Source: Chlorogloeopsis sp. ULAP01 (GTDB taxonomy: Bacteria > Cyanobacteriota > Cyanobacteriia > Cyanobacteriales > Nostocaceae). Taken from it: 64,000 nt of DNA. The notes under the pieces were generated by a model. That model saw only the letters and a list, made by a program, of their open reading frames with translations. It ran no database searches and was not told the origin of the DNA. Position numbers and translations under genes: made by a program. The DNA lies in NCBI RefSeq assembly GCF_030381805.1, contig NZ_JAUDRH010000003.1, positions 434,001 to 498,000 on the forward strand. Direction: 5' to 3'. Shown piece after piece: positions 58,033 to 64,000 of the stretch; position 1 is the first letter of the stretch; each line of letters starts with the position of its first letter.

Positions 58033-59223
58033 ATGGATAATTCTCCAGTGGTTGCTCAAGCAGATATATCCCTATCCAATTCACTTTTAGTGAGTTCGAC
58101 AGCGAAATCGGATTCGCAACAACAACAGAAGGTGGGAAGCGACTTTGATCGAGCGATGATGCAGCGATGTTTAGAACTTGCTCGTCGTGCTTTAGGGCGT
58201 ACTTCCCCAAATCCATTGGTAGGGGCAGTTGTTGTCAAAGATGGAGAAATTGTTGGGGAAGGATTTCATCCTCGTGCGGGTGAGCCGCATGCAGAAGTTT
58301 TTGCTCTCAAAGCAGCAGGTACAAATGCTTGTGGGGCAACTGTCTATGTAAATCTCGAACCTTGCAATCATTATGGGCGTACTCCTCCATGTTCGGAAGC
58401 TTTGATTGCTGCTGGGGTAGCAAAAGTAGTAGTGGGTATGGTTGATCCCAATCCACTGGTAGCTGGTGGAGGTATTACCCGCTTACGTGCAGCTGGAATA
58501 GAAGTATTAGTCGGAGTCGAAGAAGCAGACTGTCGCAAGCTGAATGAAGGTTTTATCCATCGTATTCTCTATAAACGACCGTTGGGAATTTTGAAATATG
58601 CTATGACCTTAGATGGCAAAATTGCTACTACTAATGGTCATAGTGCTTGGGTAACTAATCAGCAAGCCCGTGGAGTTGTGCATCAATTGCGGGCTGCTTG
58701 CGATGCTGTAATTGTCGGTGGAAATACAGTTAGACTTGATAATCCGCGTTTAACAAGCCATCAGCAGGAAGCACATAATCCACTACGAGTGGTGATGAGC
58801 CGTAGCTTGAAATTGCCAGAACAAGCTAACCTATGGCAAACAAAAGAGGCTCCGACTTTAGTGTTGACAGAAGTAGGAGCGAATCCTGCTTTTCGGGAAC
58901 TATTGCTTAAACAAGGAGTAGAGGTAGTAGAATTTTCGCCACTCACACCAGATAGAGCAATGGCTTATTTGTATGAGCGAGGTTTTTGTAGTGTGCTGTG
59001 GGAGTGTGGTGGTACCTTAGCAGCTAGTGCGATCGCTCAAGGAGCAGTGCAAAAAGTTTTAGCATTCATTGCTCCAAAAATTATTGGTGGCAGTAATGCT
59101 CCTACGCCTGTAGGAGAGTTGGGTTTTACCACTATGACTGAGGCTTTGTCTTTGGAAGGTGTACAGGTGCGTGTGGTGGGTGCAGATTGTTTAATAGAAG
59201 GTTATTTACCTTTAAGACAATAA
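58033..59223 (+). CDS. ribD: bifunctional riboflavin biosynthesis deaminase/reductase
   Basis: A 396-residue enzyme. The N-terminal deaminase (about 42-180) has the zinc motif PHAEVFALKAAG and EPCNHYGRTPPCSEAL; the C-terminal reductase has LKYAMTLDGKIATTNGHSAW, DAVIVGGNTVRLDNPRLT and ECGGTLAASAI. It converts the 2,5-diamino-pyrimidinone to the ribityl form. A Ser/Gln-rich N-terminal extension of about 40 residues precedes the deaminase. It may be monocistronic. Confidence 0.96.
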   Translation: MDNSPVVAQADISLSNSLLVSSTAKSDSQQQQKVGSDFDRAMMQRCLELARRALGRTSPNPLVGAVVVKDGEIVGEGFHPRAGEPHAEVFALKAAGTNACGATVYVNLEPCNHYGRTPPCSEALIAAGVAKVVVGMVDPNPLVAGGGITRLRAAGIEVLVGVEEADCRKLNEGFIHRILYKRPLGILKYAMTLDGKIATTNGHSAWVTNQQARGVVHQLRAACDAVIVGGNTVRLDNPRLTSHQQEAHNPLRVVMSRSLKLPEQANLWQTKEAPTLVLTEVGANPAFRELLLKQGVEVVEFSPLTPDRAMAYLYERGFCSVLWECGGTLAASAIAQGAVQKVLAFIAPKIIGGSNAPTPVGELGFTTMTEALSLEGVQVRVVGADCLIEGYLPLRQ

Positions 59224-59301
59224 TCTATGGTTAATAGTCAATAGTTTTGTGCTTGGACTGTAAACTATTGACTAAGAATTGATCGCCTATATGTTTTGTT
59301 G

Positions 59302-59520
59302 TCATGAGTACTGGCGTTCATGAGCAAGATCACGGATGAGGGATAACCGAGATTGAATGTAAATACAGAGAAAATCGGTTTCTTGGCAATCCAGTGAAGC
59401 TTGTTTTGTAGTTTGTTTAACTAACCACTGTACTAAGCTAGCATCATCCAATTGCAACAGCGTCTTTGTTTGAGTCGTTTCAACAATAGACCAAAGTTGA
59501 CGCATAATCGTGGGAGTCAT
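59302..59520 (-). CDS. small conserved cyanobacterial protein (72 aa)
   Basis: A 72-residue helical protein (LWSIVETTQTKTLLQLDDAS, LVQWLVKQTTKQASL, YIQSRLSLIRDLAHERQ) with a strong TGGAGG Shine-Dalgarno before its ATG. No membrane segment is present. It converges on ribD. Function is not recognised. Confidence 0.8.
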   Translation of the reverse strand: MTPTIMRQLWSIVETTQTKTLLQLDDASLVQWLVKQTTKQASLDCQETDFLCIYIQSRLSLIRDLAHERQYS

Positions 59521-59953
59521 CAGACCTCCATATAATCATCATCAGTTGTTTTCAGGATACACAATTTAATTTCAAAGTTCCGGCATTAACGTACAACCTG
59601 ACATAAGTGTTATTAAAAACTTAATAAACGGACTTATAACTTGATGAAGATTAAGAATAGTGATATTGCAGCGCTTCTGTAACAGAAATTAATCTAATTA
59701 GAAGGCAGATGGCAAAAGGCAGAGGGCAGAAGTCGTTCCGCGCAAGAGCGCAGGTAGGGAAGAAAGTTTTTTCATTCGTTATTACTGTAAGCAGTTCATG
59801 AAAGCTACTTAATTTATAGCTAGTTATATATTGAATTATTGCGGTTTTTTTTGTAGTTGTAAATTCCTAGAGGCGATCGCCTAACTTCTAGTAACTGGGA
59901 AATTGCCTTCATAACTTGGAATCACCGAATTGAACATTCTGTATAAATAAAGT
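59521..59953. other. spacer with short repeats
   Basis: Contains GAAGGCAGATGGCAAAAGGC and GGCAGAGGGCAGAAG units, a short CGCGCAAGAGCGCAGG element and AT-rich sequence. No gene is seen. Confidence 0.5.
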
Positions 59954-60481
59954 TTAATTCTGACATGAGATGAAGAAACCAATTTTGTTACAGTAAGCTT
60001 TTGCTTCTTGTTCCAACTTTGCGATTTCAGTTTGCCACTGCTGAAGTTTCCTTTTGCGTTCAAGTAATTTATCTTGAGTTGGGTTTCTGGATGATTCTGT
60101 ACCTAGATTTGGGTAAATACCCTTTTTCTCAAGCCAATTGCGGCAATTAGGCTGCCAAAGATACATATGATCGTGCTTATCACCATCGAGACAACGAATT
60201 TGCTTGACAGTTAGCTTAGATTCACCAAAAAGAATCTGCTGATTTCTGTCATTATTAGGAAACAAGCGCATCTCACTGCCTATTCCGCGAAAAAATTCCA
60301 CTACCAGCCACTCACTAAAACCGAATATGCAGACTTCTGTAAGTTCGCTACCATCATCTTCTAGTAAATCCACATCTCCTTTAAGCTCATATCCGATAGC
60401 AATTTGTGATGTTTCCCAGCAGCAGTGAGGGTGTTCATCATCCCACTATGCTTTGGCATGGATACAGCAAACCCATTCCAA
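59954..60481 (-). pseudogene. unknown protein gene with in-frame amber codon
   Basis: The longest clear ORF, 59954-60373, encodes 139 residues with no family signature (FGFSEWLVVEFFRGIGSE, YLWQPNCRNWLEKKGIYPN, C-terminal coiled coil). The same frame continues upstream through WDDEHPHCCWETSQIAIGYE to a TAG at 60446-60448. Beyond it the frame stays open (WVCCIHAKA) to a TTG at 60481, just after the 51-residue gene. The protein therefore looks interrupted by one stop codon, or it starts within 60373-60443 at a non-standard codon. It lies at the end of the ZorAB-like operon. Confidence 0.55.
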
Positions 60482-60486
60482 CTCGT

Positions 60487-60642
60487 TTACATCACTTTAC
60501 CTTGTTCAATTGCTTTTAGAACTTCATCAACAGTTCGTACAGATATTGTTGGATCTGGTAGATTGCTAGTAAGAGTAATCAGATTATCAGGATGATACTG
60601 ATTAGAATTAGACAAAAAAGGAGTATGAAACTGAAAGTTCAT
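60487..60642 (-). CDS. 51-residue protein in the ZorAB-like operon
   Basis: An ORF of 51 codons starting MNFQFHTPFLSNSNQYHP and ending TVDEVLKAIEQGKVM. It begins 12 bp after the ZorB-like stop codon and runs up to the next gene fragment, so it is likely cotranscribed. The C-terminal helix resembles the short helices of small antitoxin or adaptor proteins, but no family is recognised. It is below normal ORF cut-offs. Confidence 0.55.
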   Translation of the reverse strand: MNFQFHTPFLSNSNQYHPDNLITLTSNLPDPTISVRTVDEVLKAIEQGKVM

Positions 60643-60653
60643 CACTTTTTCTC

Positions 60654-61298
60654 TTATAAAGACAGATTTGAATGAGTTTTTCCAGTTAAATCATTGCTAC
60701 GAAACTGAAAGCGGAAAAGTACTTTGCGATCGCTAGGGTTATCAAAGCGCTGTTCTGCTTCTATTTCGCCACGCCCGGCTGCTAAAATTTTTTGACTTAA
60801 ACGGGTTTTGGTAGGAAAACTTATTTCATAAAAGATATATCTAGTAACTGATGCTGAACGTTGTAAGCTTAGTTCTAGATTGGTTTTATAATCTCCTTCT
60901 GAACTAGTATGTCCTTCTATAACTACGCGGCTAATTTCCTTTTCAAATTCAGGTTTGGAGAAAATTACACTGCTATAAATAGGAATAAAACGGCGTAGAA
61001 ATTCCTTGCCCTCTGGTTTGAGTTCGGCACTACCTTTAGAAAAAAGAATTGCTTCTCTAATGCTCACATCTCCGCTTTCTGGATTGACTTTGACGTCAAT
61101 ATTGTTGCTTTTAATCTGTCCGACAACATTGCCTATGACTACCCGTTTTGGTTCGTCTCTTTGGAGGATTACAGTAATAAAAAGTAGTACAAAAAACATC
61201 AATAAACCAGACATCAAATCGCCAATAGACAGATAAGTGTTTGCATCATCATCATCGGTAATTTCTGATTCAATTTTGTCTCTGATGAAATCATTCAT
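60654..61298 (-). CDS. ZorB/MotB-like OmpA-family protein
   Basis: A 214-residue protein with a short cytoplasmic N-terminus, one membrane helix starting at LSIGDLMSGLLMFFVLLFIT and a periplasmic OmpA-type peptidoglycan-binding domain (VVIEGHTSSEGDYKTNLELS, SVTRYIF). Asp 27 at the start of the helix matches the proton-carrying Asp of MotB and ZorB. The ATG at 61298 overlaps the upstream gene's stop by 8 bp, so the two are coupled. ZorB with ZorA forms a proton-driven stator used in Zorya phage defence; other stator roles are possible. Confidence 0.88.
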   Translation of the reverse strand: MNDFIRDKIESEITDDDDANTYLSIGDLMSGLLMFFVLLFITVILQRDEPKRVVIGNVVGQIKSNNIDVKVNPESGDVSIREAILFSKGSAELKPEGKEFLRRFIPIYSSVIFSKPEFEKEISRVVIEGHTSSEGDYKTNLELSLQRSASVTRYIFYEISFPTKTRLSQKILAAGRGEIEAEQRFDNPSDRKVLFRFQFRSNDLTGKTHSNLSL

Positions 61299-63333
61299 GA
61301 TACTTTTTTCCATTACTGATGTCACCGTTATTTCTAGCTGCCACCAAAACTTCTGCTGTCTGTAGTAAATTGCCGCAAACCTTAGCCATAGCAGTATCAG
61401 CTTCTTTGAAAAAGTTGTTTTGGGAGTTTTCAAAGTGATTTGTCCAAGCTGTTAAAGATTCTTGGAAAGTTGTTGTTAGCTTACTGTATTCTTGTCTTAC
61501 ACCCTGCACTTGCTCACCGATATTACGAGCAAGTTCTTGCAGTTGTAATAGCCTCTGGCTGGAATTTAGTCCGACAGCAGTGGCGAGTTCACTAACTCTT
61601 TCAGTAGTCTGACTAATTGTAGTCATGCTTTGGTCTATTTCTTGAGCTAACTGGTTACGTCTGTGATATTCTTGTTGAAAAACGTTATCGAGGTTTGTCA
61701 CTACTTCAGCTAACCCATTTCGTTGTTTGCCTAATGTACCCTCCAGTAAGTGATTTTGTTGTTCAAAGAAATTTTGAAGATTGGCTTGATATTCTTCTCG
61801 GAATTTTGTCAAATCCTGCTCAACTGTTTGACGGGTGTTAATTAGTGTTGTGTCGATGTTTTCTAAGGTATTAAGAAGATGTTCGCTAGCCTCGTTCATC
61901 AGTCCAGAAGCTTGATTGCCAATAGTTTTTAGAATGTGAGTTTGATGTTCAAAATCTGCATTTGCTTGATTCAGAATTTTAATAATCCCAGTCTTAGTAT
62001 CTTCAAGCATTTGCTGTTGTATTTCTGCCTGTAGTTTCAGTGCTGTTTCAAGTTCTGCTCGAATTCCTTGAAAAGTAATTGCCGCTTGATTTGCACTTGC
62101 TTCAAAAGCTGTACGCTGGGCTGTCATTCCCTGAATACTTTGTTCAACTGCACTATTTATTTGCTGTGCTGTTTGTTCTAAAACACCTCTTGTATCGGTT
62201 TGAAAATGATTCAGCGTTTGCCCTAAATTCTGAGCAAATCTTTCGAGTTGTCCTAAAGTCTGTTGTTGAAAGTTTTGAATTGTGTCAATGGACTTTGCCA
62301 AACTTTGGGAAATACCGCCTAATTCCCTATGAAGAGTCTGCACAGCTTCGGAAGCTTGTTGTGTTAACTCTGCACTTTTGTCTAATCTATTAGCAATTGG
62401 TTCGAGTACCTCAACTCGTAAATCTTTAATCAGGTTTTCTAATACTTTTTGCCTTTGATTTTCTTGGAGTTCTCGCAGCTTTTTCTGCTCTTGAAAAATA
62501 GTTTTTAGCCCTGGTAGGATAACCGATCGCATCTGCTCACCTACGGCTAAACTAATTGCTTCAGACGAAAGTTGGTTTAGCCCAACAAATTTCTCTGCTA
62601 TGCTTTTACCTACAGCTTGACCAATCGCTTCAGCACTAGGTAGATTTAAGTTGCTCAAGTTTTCTGCTACACGCTTAAATTCTGCTGCTGCTTTACTAAT
62701 CTCGTTGTCGGCAGTCTTAAAAAAAGCGATCGCATTCAAACGTTTACGTAAACTATTACGTCGTTTCTGCCGTAGTGAATCGCACACGAATAAAACTAAG
62801 GTAAACAAGCTACCAGAACCAAGCCCCATCAAAGAAGTGGAGAAAGCTGTTTTCATTCCCGCTAGTAGCTGCTTGATGGCAGGCAATAGCTGCTCAAAGC
62901 TTGTTGTATCCAGATTTATTCCTTGCAGTCCTTCCTGAATACCGTAAAATGTTCCCAAAACACCAATAGCAGTGCATAAGGTTGCGACAAAGCGTAGTGA
63001 ACTACGAGGTACTGGACGTGCTAAAACTTCTGGATATTCTATAAGTACAAACTTGCTATTTAATTGCCGAAGTCGGCTTGAATCATCAGTTCCTAAATAC
63101 TCTTTTAACCAGAGGCTAATCTGCTTTGGAGGTTGGGGAAATTGAGCATTTGTATTCCTCCTGTGCAATTTCCTCAAAAATGTAATTCCAGCTTCTGTTG
63201 TGCCGCACTCTGAATACCAATAGTCCAATAGCGTGTACAGTTCTACTGTGACTGCAACAATCAATACTGCGGCAGTTGCCCAATGAAATGGCTCGTTCTG
63301 CCAAACGATATCCCAAATTTTTGCTAATCCCAC
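61291..63333 (-). CDS. ZorA-like MotA/ExbB proton-channel protein with long coiled coil
   Basis: A 680-residue protein. Three membrane helices are visible (about 17-36, 112-132 with LCTAIGVLGTFYGIQEGL, 162-184 with STSLMGLGSGSLFTLVLF); the latter two match the MotA/TolQ/ExbB channel core. Residues about 210-660 form a nearly continuous Gln/Glu-rich coiled coil. A long cytoplasmic tail on a MotA core is the hallmark of ZorA; flagellar MotA and TolQ lack it. The GTG start follows AGGGG. The OmpA-type partner is coupled downstream. Zorya membership needs neighbours outside this window. Confidence 0.88.
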   Translation of the reverse strand: MGLAKIWDIVWQNEPFHWATAAVLIVAVTVELYTLLDYWYSECGTTEAGITFLRKLHRRNTNAQFPQPPKQISLWLKEYLGTDDSSRLRQLNSKFVLIEYPEVLARPVPRSSLRFVATLCTAIGVLGTFYGIQEGLQGINLDTTSFEQLLPAIKQLLAGMKTAFSTSLMGLGSGSLFTLVLFVCDSLRQKRRNSLRKRLNAIAFFKTADNEISKAAAEFKRVAENLSNLNLPSAEAIGQAVGKSIAEKFVGLNQLSSEAISLAVGEQMRSVILPGLKTIFQEQKKLRELQENQRQKVLENLIKDLRVEVLEPIANRLDKSAELTQQASEAVQTLHRELGGISQSLAKSIDTIQNFQQQTLGQLERFAQNLGQTLNHFQTDTRGVLEQTAQQINSAVEQSIQGMTAQRTAFEASANQAAITFQGIRAELETALKLQAEIQQQMLEDTKTGIIKILNQANADFEHQTHILKTIGNQASGLMNEASEHLLNTLENIDTTLINTRQTVEQDLTKFREEYQANLQNFFEQQNHLLEGTLGKQRNGLAEVVTNLDNVFQQEYHRRNQLAQEIDQSMTTISQTTERVSELATAVGLNSSQRLLQLQELARNIGEQVQGVRQEYSKLTTTFQESLTAWTNHFENSQNNFFKEADTAMAKVCGNLLQTAEVLVAARNNGDISNGKKYHE

Positions 63334-63394
63334 ACTGCACCCCTGATATTAACTAGCGATCGCATTTTTCAAATTTTTCAACAGGTAGCGGCGA

Positions 63395-63548
63395 GGAGTC
63401 CCCCACTGATCGCCCACCTTTAGGTGGGGGAGGAACGCCGCTCCCGGTACTGGGTACTGGGGGAGGTTGCAAAATTTGGGAGGGGTTTAAAGCCCCTTCC
63501 ATAATTTTTCCGCTTTCCACCCAATTCCCAGTCACGAGTACCCAGTCC
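63395..63548. repeat. repeat-rich spacer upstream of the ZorA-like gene
   Basis: A 7-bp hairpin CCCACCT/AGGTGGG (63413-63428), the tract GGTACTGGGTACTGGGGG, and a CCCAGTCCCTAGTCCC heptamer tract. The same units are seen around 53940-54080. Confidence 0.7.
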
Positions 63549-63884
63549 CTAGTCCCTTTTACTGTCTTCATGCTTAAGAACTTCTTTGGCTACTCGTACT
63601 GGCAAATGATCTGCATCTCGCCAGTTTTCTATAGGTTCTCGGAGATATAAGCTGTATAATTTTTCTCCATCTGCTCGTTTGTCGATAGCCAAATAAACCT
63701 GCTTGGGTGCATAACATCGCAACAAACGCACCTGTAAACAAGTTTTCAAATCTCGTGATGAAGTAGATAAAGGACAGCCTTCTCCAAATAGTTCGCTAGC
63801 TGCCTTCCATGCCCGATTAACAGCTTTAATCTCGCAAACGAGCTGCTCAATAGGTGGACACCACAGTTCCTTAATTTCACCCAT
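63549..63884 (-). CDS. unknown protein upstream of the ZorA-like gene (111 aa)
   Basis: A 111-residue soluble protein: KELWCPPIEQLVCEIKAVNR, then SSRDLKTCLQVRLLRCYAPK, VYLAIDKRADGEKLYSLYL and a charged C-terminus. Four Cys residues are present but no zinc motif is clear. It is codirectional with the ZorA-like gene, 215 bp upstream across a repeat tract, so cotranscription is uncertain. Not recognised. Confidence 0.7.
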   Translation of the reverse strand: MGEIKELWCPPIEQLVCEIKAVNRAWKAASELFGEGCPLSTSSRDLKTCLQVRLLRCYAPKQVYLAIDKRADGEKLYSLYLREPIENWRDADHLPVRVAKEVLKHEDSKRD

Positions 63885-64000
63885 TTAATTTGTAATTTTT
63901 TATATTATTGGCTATCTTATTTTTCCCAAAAATAGCCTCGTTCTAAAGTCGATGAACGTCGTTTAAAGATAGATTACTAGCTTCTACAGTTAGTGGCACG

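Noticed and set aside
63353..63571. 72-codon ORF between the ZorA-like gene and its upstream neighbour
   Set aside because: It consists of short repeat sequence and a hairpin, with no protein features.

Overview
The window comes from a filamentous, heterocyst-forming cyanobacterium (order Nostocales). Supporting signs are many HIP1-type GCGATCGC octamers on both strands, photosystem I genes in the order psaF-psaJ-psaL, a hetZ-patU pair with tandem AMIN-domain amidase genes, a zinc-type hemB, Tic22 and a plastid-like GNAT, and short tandem heptamer repeats (CTAGTCC type) in many spacers. The species cannot be named from the sequence alone.

Layout. 1-7 kb: a Uma2 nuclease-like gene, half of a BMP-type ABC importer (ATPase and binding protein, no permease), RqcH and a sucrose-phosphate-synthase-like glycosyltransferase. 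8-14 kb: an RRM protein, a TPR/M48-like membrane protein whose metal site looks dead, release factor 3 and a DUF4870 protein. 14.7-18.5 kb: hemB, then an accessory patch with a frameshifted DUF6745 gene, a VapBC-type toxin-antitoxin pair and an XRE regulator with an AT-hook-like tail. 19-33 kb: mostly housekeeping genes: pdhB, secD-secF, two related GNATs, a degraded histidine kinase, tsaC, prmC, tic22, tRNA-Pro(UGG), an ACT-domain protein, an alpha/beta hydrolase and tsaD. 33-36 kb: psaF-psaJ-psaL, gmk and a RemA-family gene. 36.8-50 kb: a transglutaminase-like membrane protein lacking its catalytic Cys and His, patU and hetZ, solanesyl diphosphate synthase, murI and two tandem amiC amidases. 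51-59 kb: a CPA2 antiporter, an EVE protein, a SIMPL protein, ssb, mreB-mreC-mreD and ribD. 59-64 kb: an accessory operon on the minus strand built around a ZorA/MotA-like protein with a very long coiled coil and a ZorB/MotB-like OmpA protein, with small unknown genes on both sides.

How the genes work together. hetZ/patU (differentiation and pattern), the amiC pair (septal peptidoglycan), murI (D-glutamate) and mreBCD (cell shape) form an envelope and development neighbourhood. prfC, prmC and rqcH act in translation termination and rescue; tsaC and tsaD act in t6A tRNA modification; these are scattered single genes rather than one operon.

Most promising for novelty: the ZorAB-like operon at 59.9-63.9 kb. 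It has no recognisable Zorya effector inside the window, carries a 51-residue gene of its own and has a downstream gene interrupted by an amber codon. Other notable points are a near-identical block of about 400 bp shared by the two amiC genes, three protein families with lost catalytic residues, and several families of dispersed palindromic repeats. All calls come from reading the sequence; no database search was run.
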